A stretch of DNA of 36,028 bases from an uncultured Gammaproteobacteria bacterium (GCA_913009875.1 CAJVYS010000020.1:1-36028), one strand, 5' to 3'. Shown: positions 23,748-32,513, numbered from the stretch's first letter. The notes: a model not told the origin generated them from the sequence alone. Made by a program: numbers and translations.

Positions 23748-24479
23748 CTACCAAACGCAGCAGAGAAGCGTCTTGCAGCTTTCCTTGCATTCTCCACGGG
23801 GTGCGGAGGTTAGAAAGGTGGCGACGTTATAGATGTCGGTGTCGCTTAGGTTCTTCGCCACATTGACCATCTTGTCGTCGGGGTCGTTGTTGCGTTCCTT
23901 CGAGCGCCACTTCTTCAGCTGGTTGACCAGGTACACATAGCGCTGGCCACCGGTCATGGGATATGTGTCGGGCAGGCCGCGGCCATTATAGCCGTGGCAG
24001 GTGTAGCAGGGCGGAATATCGCGCGCCGGGTCACCGTTCAGCACCAGCTGCCGACCGGCGGAACGGGCGCCGATGGGATAGCCGTATTCCTCGACCCGCT
24101 GCATGTCCGACAGACCCACCTTCATGTAGTCCAGGCTGGCGACGTAGGCGGCGACATCGCGCCAGTCACTCTCGCTCATGTCACGGGCATTGGAATTCAT
24201 CACGTACATGGTGTTGTCCGTACGCCGGTTGGTGGAAAAGTCACGCAGCTGTTTGTAGATATAGGCCGGGTTCTGGCCGGCCAGGCGCGGGGTGCCGATG
24301 GCGTCATCGCCCATGGCATCCTTGCGATGGCAATTGTGACAGGCGGGCACCTGGTTGATGCCCTGCATGAAGATGCGTTCGCCATAGGCGACATTGCCGC
24401 CCGGGAATGCGGCGTAAACCGGCAGGCTGCTGGCAAACAGGGCGATGAGAAAGGTCAGTGTGGTGTGGTGTCTTTGCAT
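23748..24479 (-). CDS. Dihaem cytochrome c
   Basis: 243-residue periplasmic c-type cytochrome. A signal peptide (about 23 residues, ending PVYA) is followed by two cytochrome c domains with haem motifs CHNCH (47-51) and CYTCH (158-162). Each domain has a later Met that could be the axial ligand (YVMNSNARDM and DKMVNVAKNLSDTDI). The form resembles cytochrome c4/c553-type electron carriers. The C-terminus is odd: GECKESCKTLLCCVW carries four cysteines not part of haem sites. I chose the ATG at 24479 because the signal peptide starts there; an upstream start at 24557 would overlap zapE and lacks support. Confidence 0.9.
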   Translation of the reverse strand: MQRHHTTLTFLIALFASSLPVYAAFPGGNVAYGERIFMQGINQVPACHNCHRKDAMGDDAIGTPRLAGQNPAYIYKQLRDFSTNRRTDNTMYVMNSNARDMSESDWRDVAAYVASLDYMKVGLSDMQRVEEYGYPIGARSAGRQLVLNGDPARDIPPCYTCHGYNGRGLPDTYPMTGGQRYVYLVNQLKKWRSKERNNDPDDKMVNVAKNLSDTDIYNVATFLTSAPRGECKESCKTLLCCVW

Positions 24480-24553
24480 CGGGGCGCATTCTACTGAAAT
24501 GGGGGCCGGGGCGTCGAGCCTGTTAAGGGTGCTTCTGATTATAGATTGTGATT

Positions 24554-25651
24554 TCAAGGCCGGTGCGGCAGGGCCAGATATTCTGTACTGCGCATCTCGG
24601 CCAGACGGCTGGCGGTGCGCTGGAATTCGAAGGTCAGGCGTTGGCCTGTATACAGCGCCGCCGGTTCGGCCTCGGCGCTGACCAGCAGTTTGACCCGGCG
24701 GTCGTAAAATTCATCCACCAGGTCGATAAATCGGTGCGCCCAGTCGTCCTGCTCTTCACCCATTATCGGCACGGCGGAGATGAACACGGTGTGAAGACGC
24801 CGCGCCAGCTCAATGTAGTCGTGGCTGGAGCGTGGGCCATGGCAAAGAGGGAAGAAATTGAACCACGCCACGTCGTCGGCGTACAGGTGGCAGGGGATTG
24901 GGCGGTGATTGATGAGCAGCGGCTGATCCGGCCTGCCTTCGCAGGGGGCGAGTTCGCGGAAGCGCCGGGCGAGCTGTTTCTCGCTGCGGGCATCGGCCGG
25001 TGTATACCAGGTGTCGGCCTTTTGCAGATGGCGCAGGCGGTGGTCAGTGTCGCCGCGCAGCTCGAAGACCTGGGTATTCCGCTCGATCAGTTCGATGGTG
25101 GGCAGGAAGCGTTCCCGCTGCAGGCCGTTTTTGTACAATTCCTGCGGCGTTGTGTTGGAGGTGAAGACCAGACTGATGCCCTCATCCGTCAGGGCAGTGA
25201 GTAGACCATGCAGCAGCATGGCGTCGGTGATGTCCTCAACATAGAATTCATCCAGGCACAGCACCCGGGTGCGCTCGGCGAAGTGGCGGGCGACGATCTT
25301 CAAGGGGTCGCGCTGCTGGCGCAGGTGGGCCAGCTCGTCCTGTATCTCCTGCATGAAGCGGTGGAAGTGCAGACGCAGCTTTTGTTTCAGGGGCAGGTGC
25401 TCGAAGAACAGGTCCATCAGCCAGGTCTTGCCGCGACCGACGCCACCCCACAGATACAGACCGGGGATCGGCGGCGGGGGGCGGGTGGCGAACAGACGTC
25501 CCAACAGTCCCTCGGCACGGGGTGCCGGCGGTGGACTGTGGATGAGCCAGTCGGCCAGGGTCTGCAGCCGTGCCACCGCCTGGGCCTGTGATTCCTCGTA
25601 GTGGAAGCCGGGCTCGGCGGTAATCTGACGGTAGCGTTCGATGAGCTGCAT
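24554..25651 (-). CDS. zapE: Cell division ATPase ZapE (AFG1-like)
   Basis: 365-residue P-loop ATPase. Walker A is GGVGRGKT at 69-76 and Walker B RVLCLDEFYVEDITDA at about 129. LVFTSNTTPQELYKNGLQRERFLPTI holds the sensor and arginine-finger region of AFG1-like AAA proteins. In Escherichia coli ZapE acts at the division site in late division and low oxygen. ATG start; length matches the family. It is divergent from the lipoprotein gene at 25697 and upstream of the cytochrome gene, 74 bases apart on the same strand. Confidence 0.92.
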   Translation of the reverse strand: MQLIERYRQITAEPGFHYEESQAQAVARLQTLADWLIHSPPPAPRAEGLLGRLFATRPPPPIPGLYLWGGVGRGKTWLMDLFFEHLPLKQKLRLHFHRFMQEIQDELAHLRQQRDPLKIVARHFAERTRVLCLDEFYVEDITDAMLLHGLLTALTDEGISLVFTSNTTPQELYKNGLQRERFLPTIELIERNTQVFELRGDTDHRLRHLQKADTWYTPADARSEKQLARRFRELAPCEGRPDQPLLINHRPIPCHLYADDVAWFNFFPLCHGPRSSHDYIELARRLHTVFISAVPIMGEEQDDWAHRFIDLVDEFYDRRVKLLVSAEAEPAALYTGQRLTFEFQRTASRLAEMRSTEYLALPHRP

Positions 25652-25696
25652 GGGCGAGCATTTTTCGGTTGGATGACGCTGCGCGTCCGGGCCGGT

Positions 25697-26116
25697 ATGA
25701 TGCCGCGCATGTCACCACTTCGTCTACTCTCCGTTATCGCCCTCTGTGCTGCCCTGCTGGCGGCCTGTGGCAAGCCCGCCTTGCCCACCGCACCGCTGGG
25801 CGATCACGCGGCGCTGGAGCAGCTTGCCGAGGCCTACCGCCAGACCCTGCAGGAGGTTCCCACCGCCCCCCGCGCCATGCGGCCGGCGGGACGCCTGATG
25901 TTCGTCGAGCAGGTATTCCGCGGCGCGGGCTATGATTACGCCGCCACCCTGGCGGCGCTGGCCGAGGGATTGGATGCCGGCGACAAGAACCAGCGCGATC
26001 TCGCCGAGCTGGTGTCGCAGCCCTTCAGCGGGCTGTCCGACGCGGGGCTGGATGAATTGCTTTCTGGCGACATGTTGGAGAACGCCCGCCAGCTGCGCCA
26101 GCGTCTCAAGCAATAG
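25697..26116 (+). CDS. Small lipoprotein
   Basis: 139 residues with a signal peptide and lipobox LLAAC (Cys21 if the first ATG is used). The rest is alpha-helical: LEQLAEAYRQTLQEVPTAPR, LMFVEQVFRGAGYDYAATLA, LAELVSQPFSGLSDAGLDEL. The family is not recognised. Possible ATGs lie at 25697, 25700 and 25709; none has a clear ribosome site, and the lipobox distance fits all three. It is followed 45 bases later by the ComFB-like gene on the same strand. Confidence 0.72.
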   Translation: MMPRMSPLRLLSVIALCAALLAACGKPALPTAPLGDHAALEQLAEAYRQTLQEVPTAPRAMRPAGRLMFVEQVFRGAGYDYAATLAALAEGLDAGDKNQRDLAELVSQPFSGLSDAGLDELLSGDMLENARQLRQRLKQ

Positions 26117-26161
26117 TCCCGTCGGCCGCTATCCCTGCACACGCACGGAGCAGGAGCCGGC

Positions 26162-26437
26162 ATGATTCTCGATAATATCCATAATCACTACGAACGTCTC
26201 GTCTACGAGGAAATTCAGCGCTGTCTACCGGCGGAGAAGGACCCGGCCTTTAGTGACAATGCGCTGGAAGACGTGGCCTGTCTGGCCCTCAACCACCTGC
26301 CGGCGCGCTATGTGCGGCACAGCGTGGACATTGCCTTCTACCTCACGGCAAAAGAACGCGCCGATATGGATCAGCAGGTGCGCGATGCGGTGGCAGCGGC
26401 GTTTGATCTGGTGATATTGCATCCGCACCAGAACTAA
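26162..26437 (+). CDS. Late competence ComFB-like protein
   Basis: 91-residue soluble protein: IHNHYERLVYEEIQRCL, then LEDVACLALNHLPARYVRHS, ending in a helical stretch. The segment DVACLALNHLPARYV is the ComFB family signature. The zinc-type cysteines seen in several ComFB proteins are missing here. In cyanobacteria ComFB-type proteins bind cyclic di-nucleotides; whether this one does is unknown. ATG with GGAGCAGGAGC upstream. It probably shares a transcript with the lipoprotein gene before it, and is convergent with the PsiE-like gene. Confidence 0.78.
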   Translation: MILDNIHNHYERLVYEEIQRCLPAEKDPAFSDNALEDVACLALNHLPARYVRHSVDIAFYLTAKERADMDQQVRDAVAAAFDLVILHPHQN

Positions 26438-26446
26438 GCGGGAAGG

Positions 26447-26944
26447 TTATTTCTGCTCCCGTTGCCGGGCCAGCCGCTGGCGTTGGTCGCTATCGCGTAT
26501 CAGCCAATAGACCGCGCCGAGGGCCAGCACGATGGCGGCCAGTGCGAACATCTTATCGGCGCCGATGGTGGCGGTGTCGATGATGATGAACTTGCGCGCC
26601 AGCGCCAGCATGGCGATGAGTAGCACCGTCTTTACCTGGATGATGCTCTCGTGGCGGTCGATAACGCGGATGATGGAATGCTTGAACTCCATGGCGATGA
26701 GCAGGGTCATGATCATGCCGAAGACCTTCTGAAAGCCTTCGTGATTGAGCGGGTCGAGGGTGCCCGATAGCAGCAGTTTGCCGATGTGTGCCACCAGCTC
26801 CCACAGGGCCACCGCCACCACGATGGCGATGACGAAGCTGAGGATGATGGCAATCACCTGCTCGAAATGCTCGTAGAAGGTCATCACCGGCCAGTGTTTG
26901 CGGGTCTCGGCAAACATGCCTGTGGCTTTTTTGTCTTGCTCCAT
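26447..26944 (-). CDS. PsiE-like membrane protein
   Basis: 165 residues with about four membrane segments (VIAIILSFVIAIVVAVALWELV, FGMIMTLLIAMEFKHSII, TVLLIAMLALARKFIIID, MFALAAIVLALGAVYWLI) and a basic C-terminal tail. The spacing and the loop IIRVIDRHESIIQVKTVLLIAMLALARKFIIID match the phosphate-starvation PsiE family; no function is established. I chose the ATG at 26944 (MEQDKKATG) with AGGAAA upstream; an open frame to 27076 adds a non-conserved 44 residues. The 297 bases to rlmKL hold nothing clear apart from a small AATAGC hairpin. Confidence 0.8.
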   Translation of the reverse strand: MEQDKKATGMFAETRKHWPVMTFYEHFEQVIAIILSFVIAIVVAVALWELVAHIGKLLLSGTLDPLNHEGFQKVFGMIMTLLIAMEFKHSIIRVIDRHESIIQVKTVLLIAMLALARKFIIIDTATIGADKMFALAAIVLALGAVYWLIRDSDQRQRLARQREQK

Positions 26945-27241
26945 CTTGCGTATTTCCTGTGGGTTTTCTGCCCGGATTCCTGAAATATGTGCCGCCAGGG
27001 CGCATTTCAAGCGGGATTTTGCCGCCATGATCTGCTTTGCCGTATGATGGGGGCTTCTCTTTACATGGACGAACATTTTGACCGCCAGATCCGCCCCCTC
27101 TGCGTTTCAAACCTTCGCAATAGCGGGTGCTATTACGTGCGGTTTGCGCCTTGATGGGACAAATCTGACGATCAATCTGAAACGCCCAGAATAAAGAAAA
27201 GCCCCCATCGCGCCCTTTCACGCCGCCTCGATTACCTGTCC

Positions 27242-29515
27242 ATGAACCAGCAACACCGTTTCTTCGCCACCGCCCCGAAAGGCATGGAGGCCCTGCTCGC
27301 CGACGAGCTGCGCGCCCTCGGCGCCGCCAATGTGACCGAGGCCCGCGCCGGGGCCGGTTTTCAGGGCGATATCGGCAGTGCCCTGCGGGTCTGCCTGTGG
27401 TCGCGGGTGGCCAACCGGGTGTTGCTGCCACTGGCGCGTTTTCCGGCGGCCGATCCCGAGGCCCTCTACGAGGGCGTGCAGTCCGTGGACTGGGCCGAGC
27501 ACATGGTCGTCAACGGTACCCTGGCGGTGGATTTCAGCAGCGTGCGCTCGCAGATCTCTCACACCCAGTTCGGGGCACAGAAGGTCAAGGATGCCATCGT
27601 CGACCAGTTCCGTATCGCCACCGGTGAACGCCCCTCGGTGGCGCGCGAACAGCCGGATCTGCGCATCAATGTCTATCTGCACCGCGATACCGCGGTGATC
27701 AACCTCGATCTCTCCGGCGACAGCCTGCACCGCCGCGGCTACCGTGCCGAGGGTGTGGCCGCGCCGCTGAAGGAAAATCTCGCCGCCGCCATCCTGCTGC
27801 GCACTGGTTGGGCGGAGATCGCCAAACAGGGTGGAGCACTGGTGGATCCGCTGTGCGGCTCCGGCACCCTGCCCATCGAGGCGGCGCTGATCGCCGCCGA
27901 CATCGCCCCCGGCCTGCAGCGCGAACACTGGGGCTTTCTCGGCTGGCTCAAGCACCAGCCCGAGGTGTGGGGTGCCCTGCTCGCCGATGCCACACGCCGC
28001 CGCGAGGCGGGGCTGGCCCGCTGCCCGCCCATCCGCGGCTTCGACATCAGCGGCCGCGCGGTGGCCATGGCCCAGCGCAACGCCGAGCTGGCCGGACTGG
28101 CGGAACAGATCGAATTCGCCCAGGTGTCACTGGCCGACTGTCCGCGCCCCGGCGAGGACTTCAAGCCCGGGCTGGTGGTGGCCAATCCACCCTATGGTGA
28201 ACGCCTCGGTGAAGTGGCTGAGCTGCGTGGCCTCTACCGCGACCTTGGCGATTGCCTGCTCAAGCACTACACCGGCTGGCGCGCGGCGGTGATCACCAGT
28301 GACCGCGAGCTGGGCAAGGCCATCGGTCTGCGCGCACGGCGCCTGCACAAGCTCTACAACGGTGCGATGGAATGTCAGCTGCTGCGCTTCGAGGTGGATC
28401 CCAAATGGGCCATGCGGCGCGGCCCGGTGCCCACCAATCCCGCCATCGCGCAGTCCTCCGGCGCGCAGATGTTCGCCAACCGCCTGCGCAAGAATCTCAA
28501 GCAGCTGGCGCGCTGGCGGCGCGGCGAGGACATCCACGCCTTCCGCGCCTACGACGCCGACATGCCCGAATACGCCCTCGCCGTGGACGTCTACGATTGC
28601 GAGGACGGCCGCCATGTGCACGTGCAGGAATACGCCGCGCCGGCGAAGATCCCCGAGGAGAAGGTGCGCGCGCGCCGCCACGAGGCCCTGTCGGTGATGC
28701 CCGAGATACTGGAGGTGGCGCCGGAGCACGTGCACCTCAAACTGCGTGAAAGGCAGCGCGGCAGCAGCCAGTACGAAAAGCTGCAGGACGAAAAGCGCTT
28801 TCACGTCGTGCGTGAGGGGCCGTGCCGGCTGTGGGTCAATTTCGAGGACTATCTCGACACCGGCCTGTTCCTCGATCACCGCCTCACCCGGCAGATGATC
28901 GGCGAGCTGGCCGCCGGGCGCGCCTTCCTCAATCTGTTCGCCTACACCGGTGCGGCCACCGTGCACGCCGCCCTGGGCGGCGCCACCCAAACCACCACGG
29001 TGGACATGTCCAAGACCTATCTGGACTGGGCGCGGCGCAATCTGGTGCAGAATGACATCCGTGGCCCGGCGCACCAACTGGTGCAGGCCGACGTCACCGC
29101 ATGGCTGGCGGCGCAGGCCGCGGTACTGGAGAAGGGCGATGCCGGCGAGGGCGCGCGCGGCGTGTGGGGCAAGGCCCGCCAGCGCAACGCGGCCAGTGGC
29201 GCGGACGTGGCGGCGCAGCGTTACGGGCTGATCTTCCTCGACCCGCCCACCTTCTCCAACTCCAAGCGCATGGCCGACAGCTTCGACGTACAACGCGACC
29301 ACGTAGCCCTGATCCGTCATGCCGTGGCCCTGCTGGAGCCGGACGGGGTGCTGATCTTTTCCAACAATTTCCGGCGTTTCAAGCTGGACGAGGCCGCCCT
29401 GGCCGACCTCAGCCTTGAGGATATCTCGCGCCAGACCCTGCCCAAGGACTTCGAGCGTAATCCGAAGATCCACCGCTGCTGGCGGGTTGAAAAAAGGGCG
29501 CGGACAAAAAATTAG
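27242..29515 (+). CDS. rlmKL: 23S rRNA methyltransferase RlmKL (m2G2445 / m7G2069)
   Basis: 757-residue fusion of two Rossmann-fold methyltransferases that modify two guanines of 23S rRNA in the large subunit. Residues 1-160 include a THUMP RNA-binding domain. The first methyltransferase has the DPLCGSGTLPIEAALIA motif and the N6/N2-type NPPYGER at Asn315. The second has FLNLFAYTGAATVHAALGGA and the LDPPTFSNSKRM catalytic loop with Asp667. Length and order match the gammaproteobacterial fused protein. ATG start without a strong ribosome site. The TAG stop is the first three bases of the palindrome at 29513-29589. Confidence 0.95.
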   Translation: MNQQHRFFATAPKGMEALLADELRALGAANVTEARAGAGFQGDIGSALRVCLWSRVANRVLLPLARFPAADPEALYEGVQSVDWAEHMVVNGTLAVDFSSVRSQISHTQFGAQKVKDAIVDQFRIATGERPSVAREQPDLRINVYLHRDTAVINLDLSGDSLHRRGYRAEGVAAPLKENLAAAILLRTGWAEIAKQGGALVDPLCGSGTLPIEAALIAADIAPGLQREHWGFLGWLKHQPEVWGALLADATRRREAGLARCPPIRGFDISGRAVAMAQRNAELAGLAEQIEFAQVSLADCPRPGEDFKPGLVVANPPYGERLGEVAELRGLYRDLGDCLLKHYTGWRAAVITSDRELGKAIGLRARRLHKLYNGAMECQLLRFEVDPKWAMRRGPVPTNPAIAQSSGAQMFANRLRKNLKQLARWRRGEDIHAFRAYDADMPEYALAVDVYDCEDGRHVHVQEYAAPAKIPEEKVRARRHEALSVMPEILEVAPEHVHLKLRERQRGSSQYEKLQDEKRFHVVREGPCRLWVNFEDYLDTGLFLDHRLTRQMIGELAAGRAFLNLFAYTGAATVHAALGGATQTTTVDMSKTYLDWARRNLVQNDIRGPAHQLVQADVTAWLAAQAAVLEKGDAGEGARGVWGKARQRNAASGADVAAQRYGLIFLDPPTFSNSKRMADSFDVQRDHVALIRHAVALLEPDGVLIFSNNFRRFKLDEAALADLSLEDISRQTLPKDFERNPKIHRCWRVEKRARTKN

Positions 29516-29589
29516 GGGGCGTTCTCAATTAATAAAGCACAACCCGAAGGGCCCGGCAGGATGGTCTTATTGATTGAGAATGCCTCCTA
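29513..29589. repeat. TAG-ended palindrome after rlmKL
   Basis: 23-base arms (29513-29535 and 29567-29589) starting TAGGGGGCGTTCTCAATTAA match at 20 of 23 positions when one is inverted. The 31-base centre is GC-rich. The left end TAG is the rlmKL stop codon. No T-tract follows, so a mobile repeat is more likely than a terminator. Confidence 0.65.
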
Positions 29590-29640
29590 GGGCTTGATTA
29601 TCGCCGTCAGAGACCCTATAAAACAGAGTTCAGATTTAGA

Positions 29641-29669
29641 TTCAGTCTTAATAACTTGAGTGCTATACT
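29641..29669 (+). promoter_or_regulatory. Promoter of the peroxiredoxin gene
   Basis: TTCAGT and TATACT are separated by 17 bases, 80 bases before the GTG start. Overlapping it, ATAACTTGAGTGCTATACTAGG (29651-29672) loosely resembles the IscR/Rrf2-type box (ATA-N-CTTGA...ACT-N-GG). This points to possible iron-sulfur or redox control, but the match is partial. Confidence 0.5.
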
Positions 29670-29749
29670 AGGTTTCTCGGTTTTTTCACTGATGGTCAGT
29701 CATACTGATTCAGCACCGTTTTATTCACTTTAGATAGGAGGATACTCTC

Positions 29750-30355
29750 GTGGGAGTTCTCATAGGTCGCAATGCCCCTGATTTCACTGCCCCGGCCGTA
29801 CTGGGCGACGGCACCATCGTTGATGATTTCAACTTCGCCAAGGCTGTCGATGGCAAGTACGCGGTGGTTTTTTTCTATCCCCTGGACTTCACCTTCGTCT
29901 GTCCTTCCGAGCTGATCGCCTTCGATCATCGCCTGGAAGAGTTCAAGAAGCGCAACGTGGAAGTGATCGGTGTCTCCATCGATTCCCACTACACCCACAA
30001 CGCCTGGCGCAACACCCCGATCAACGAAGGCGGTATCGGCCAGGTGGGTTACCCGCTGGTAGCCGACATGACCCACGGCATCTGCAAGGCCTATGACGTC
30101 GAGACCCCCGACGGTGCCGTGGCCTTCCGTGGCTCCTTCCTCATCGACAAGGAAGGCGTGGTGCGCCATCAGGTGGTCAACGATCTGCCCCTGGGCCGCA
30201 ACATCGACGAGATGCTGCGCATGGTCGATGCCCTGCAGTTCCACGAAGAGAACGGCGAAGTCTGCCCCGCCAACTGGCACGAAGGCGAGAAAGGCATGAA
30301 GGACACCCCGGAAGGCGTGGCCGAGTATCTGGCGGAGAATGCCGACAAGCTGTAA
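29750..30355 (+). CDS. Typical 2-Cys peroxiredoxin (AhpC/Prx1 type)
   Basis: 201-residue peroxiredoxin that reduces H2O2 and organic peroxides in the cytoplasm. The peroxidatic Cys51 is in DFTFVCPSE and the resolving Cys172 in GEVCPANW. A GGIG motif is present at 94-97, but the C-terminal helix ends EYLAENADKL without the YF motif, so it is probably not overoxidation-sensitive. The order of segments (VFFYPLDFTFVCPSE, GVSIDSHYTHNAW) fits the Prx1/AhpC subfamily. GTG start with AGGAGG ten bases before it. It is a single-gene transcript with its own promoter and terminator. Confidence 0.94.
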   Translation: MGVLIGRNAPDFTAPAVLGDGTIVDDFNFAKAVDGKYAVVFFYPLDFTFVCPSELIAFDHRLEEFKKRNVEVIGVSIDSHYTHNAWRNTPINEGGIGQVGYPLVADMTHGICKAYDVETPDGAVAFRGSFLIDKEGVVRHQVVNDLPLGRNIDEMLRMVDALQFHEENGEVCPANWHEGEKGMKDTPEGVAEYLAENADKL

Positions 30356-30379
30356 GCGATTGCGCGTCGTATGGCGATG

Positions 30380-30409
30380 AAAAAGGCCGGTCAATGACCG
30401 GCCTTTTTT
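30380..30409. terminator. Rho-independent terminator (bidirectional)
   Basis: AAAAAGGCCGGTC-AA-TGACCGGCCTTTTTT forms a long perfect stem with T-tracts on both strands, between the peroxiredoxin and YcgL genes, which converge on it. Confidence 0.93.
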
Positions 30410-30418
30410 GTGCCCGGG

Positions 30419-30691
30419 TCAGCGCAGCAGACGCTCCGGGAGGGGGTTGTCGCCCAGCTCCGGGCGCGGCGGCACCTGCAGGTAGTAGCCTTGATCCGTC
30501 AGTGACTGCATGACCTTGTTGACGTCCGCCTGTGCCAGCTCGCGGTCTTTTCTGAGTTCCAGGGTGATCACCAGGCTCAGCTCGCTGAGCATCTTCAGCA
30601 GGTCTTCCGGCACGCGCTCGAAGTCGTCCTCGCGTTCGACGTAGAGGTAGTGGTCTTCCTTGCGGGAGCCCTTGTAGATGACGCAGTTCAT
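30419..30691 (-). CDS. YcgL domain protein
   Basis: 90 residues. MNCVIYKGSRKEDHYLYVER and EDLLKMLSELSLVITLEL are the YcgL-domain core, followed by LTDQGYYLQVPPRPE. The family is small, widespread in gammaproteobacteria and of unknown function. I chose the ATG at 30691 because it gives the family length; the frame is open upstream but without similarity. It is convergent with the peroxiredoxin gene. Confidence 0.88.
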   Translation of the reverse strand: MNCVIYKGSRKEDHYLYVEREDDFERVPEDLLKMLSELSLVITLELRKDRELAQADVNKVMQSLTDQGYYLQVPPRPELGDNPLPERLLR

Positions 30692-30874
30692 GGCAATGGG
30701 TCTCGAAGTGGGTGGCTGGAAAGCGGGGGAGGATTTTAGCGCAAGGTGGCAGGTAAGGGTAAGTGTAAGTGTCGGGTCTCGAGATTTTTCTGTGCCTGCC
30801 GCTAATGCTCCTGCCGAGCCCGGTTCCTTCAGGGCGGGCATGAATGGGATCTGGATTATAAAGAGACACAAAGC

Positions 30875-31894
30875 ATGATTGGTCGGTTCAAACGCCTGTT
30901 CTCTGCGACGGGAAATGGCGCGCCAGAGGAAAAAACAGACACGCCTGTGGATGTCCGCCAGCCTGAAGCGGCGCAGGATGCACCGGTTCTGTCCCTGGCC
31001 GGCATCGAGCATGAATATTGCTCGTATCTGTTGGGTGTCAATTCTCCGCTTGATATCCCCCTCAACGGTTTCGAGACGCAGGTGCTTGATGGCGTGGAAG
31101 GGCTGCTGGCATCGGCGGATACGGTATGCGATGCCCTGCCCAGGCTGCCCGATGTGCTGCCCAAACTCATGAAGGCCCTGCGTGATGAACGGGCCTCATG
31201 GGAGGAGATTGCACAGGTGGTGGGGCAGGATGCCCTGTTGGTGGCGGAGGTTCTGCGCCTGGCCAACAGCCCGTGTTTTCGTGCTGCGGCAAAGATTACC
31301 TGCCTGGAGCAGGTGGTGATGCAGCTGGGGCTGGTGGGCCTGCGTGAGGTGGTGATTACGGTGTCGCTAAAACCGATCATGAAGCTTGGGGGTGGCCACT
31401 ACTATCAGCATGTGGGCCGCAAGGTTTGGCCACAGGCGCTATCGACGGCGGTGGCCTGCCGCAGTCTGGCCCTGAGCTTGAAAGGCAGTCGCTTTGAGGC
31501 CTATATTGCCGGACTGGTGCACAACGTGGGTATGGTGCTGGTGGTGCAGATTCTGCAGGCGATTTCCCAGGGCACCGAGGCGCCACGCTCGATCCAGTTT
31601 CGCAACCGGATCCAGCAGTCGGCAAAACGGCTTACCTGCCTGATTGCACGGCAATGGGATTTGCCGGCTGCGAGTGTTGAGGCCCTGCAGGATCAGGTTG
31701 ATCCCACGGCAGGCCGGATGTCGCCGCTGGGCAGAATATTGCAATACGCTACCCACCTGAGCATGTTGCAAAGCCTGGCCCGGGAAGGCCGGGTCGAGGA
31801 TATCGAGCCCTATTTTCTGTCCCTGCCGGACAGCGATCGCAGCGCCTGTGAACGGGCCTTGAGTGAGATTGAGGCTCACGCCCGGAGTTTCTAG
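30875..31894 (+). CDS. HDOD domain signalling protein
   Basis: 339 residues. A short N-terminal stretch is followed by an HDOD domain (about residues 85-300): LPRLPDVLPKLMKALRDERA, LLVAEVLRLANSPCFR, VMQLGLVGLREVVITVSL and YIAGLVHNVGMVLVV. The last replaces the HD pair of true phosphohydrolases (VHNVG in place of xHDIG), so it is probably not catalytic and serves in signalling or protein contacts. ATG start, without a clear ribosome site. Unlike the HDOD protein at 34520 it lacks a sensor domain. Confidence 0.85.
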   Translation: MIGRFKRLFSATGNGAPEEKTDTPVDVRQPEAAQDAPVLSLAGIEHEYCSYLLGVNSPLDIPLNGFETQVLDGVEGLLASADTVCDALPRLPDVLPKLMKALRDERASWEEIAQVVGQDALLVAEVLRLANSPCFRAAAKITCLEQVVMQLGLVGLREVVITVSLKPIMKLGGGHYYQHVGRKVWPQALSTAVACRSLALSLKGSRFEAYIAGLVHNVGMVLVVQILQAISQGTEAPRSIQFRNRIQQSAKRLTCLIARQWDLPAASVEALQDQVDPTAGRMSPLGRILQYATHLSMLQSLAREGRVEDIEPYFLSLPDSDRSACERALSEIEAHARSF

Positions 31895-32032
31895 CTATCT
31901 GCTGAAAAAAAGACGCCTGCGCATTCCCATATTTTCTCTGTGGCTGTACAAGTCGCCAACTCTTGTCTATAGCTTTGCTATGTGAGCTTTACTCATGCGC
32001 TGATGAGCGTGCCAGAAAGAGGAGGGGTGATC

Positions 32033-32503
32033 ATGGCCGTTGCAATGACGTTACAGGAGTATCTCGATCGTTGGGGTGTGGAATATGACGTACTGCGCCA
32101 CAAGCACAGCAGCAGTAGTCTGGAAACGGCGGAGGCGGCACATATTCCCGGCAGCAAGTTGGCCAAGTGTGTGATGACCGAAGACTACCAGGGCTATCTG
32201 ATGGTGGTGGTTCCGGCCGATCATCAGGTGGAGTTCGATCTGTTGGACGAGGCGCTGGACCGGCGCCTGGAGCTGGCCACGGAGCAGGAGCTGGAGGATC
32301 TCTTCAGTGATTGCGAGACCGGGGCGATTCCCCCGCTGGGCGAGGCCTATGGTATCGATGTGGCGCTGGATGAAAGCCTGGCTGGTTGTGACGAGGTGTT
32401 TTTCGAGGCCGGCAACCACACCGAGCTGATCCACCTGCGCGGCGAGGACTTCCGCGATTTGATGGTGGGCGCCAGCCGGGGCCGTTTCAGCGCCCACTTG
32501 TGA
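32033..32503 (+). CDS. YbaK/prolyl-tRNA deacylase-domain protein
   Basis: 156 residues. YLDRWGVEYDVLRHKHSSSS and AAHIPGSKLAKCVMTEDYQG include the conserved Lys of the YbaK/ProX editing domain, and DEVFFEAGNHTELIHLRGEDF resembles its last strand. Family members remove wrongly attached amino acids from tRNA; this subgroup is not characterised in detail. I chose the ATG at 32033, eight bases after GAGGAGGGG; an upstream GTG at 31982 adds 17 residues before that ribosome site. Confidence 0.85.
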   Translation: MAVAMTLQEYLDRWGVEYDVLRHKHSSSSLETAEAAHIPGSKLAKCVMTEDYQGYLMVVVPADHQVEFDLLDEALDRRLELATEQELEDLFSDCETGAIPPLGEAYGIDVALDESLAGCDEVFFEAGNHTELIHLRGEDFRDLMVGASRGRFSAHL

Positions 32504-32513
32504 GGCGCTAGTG

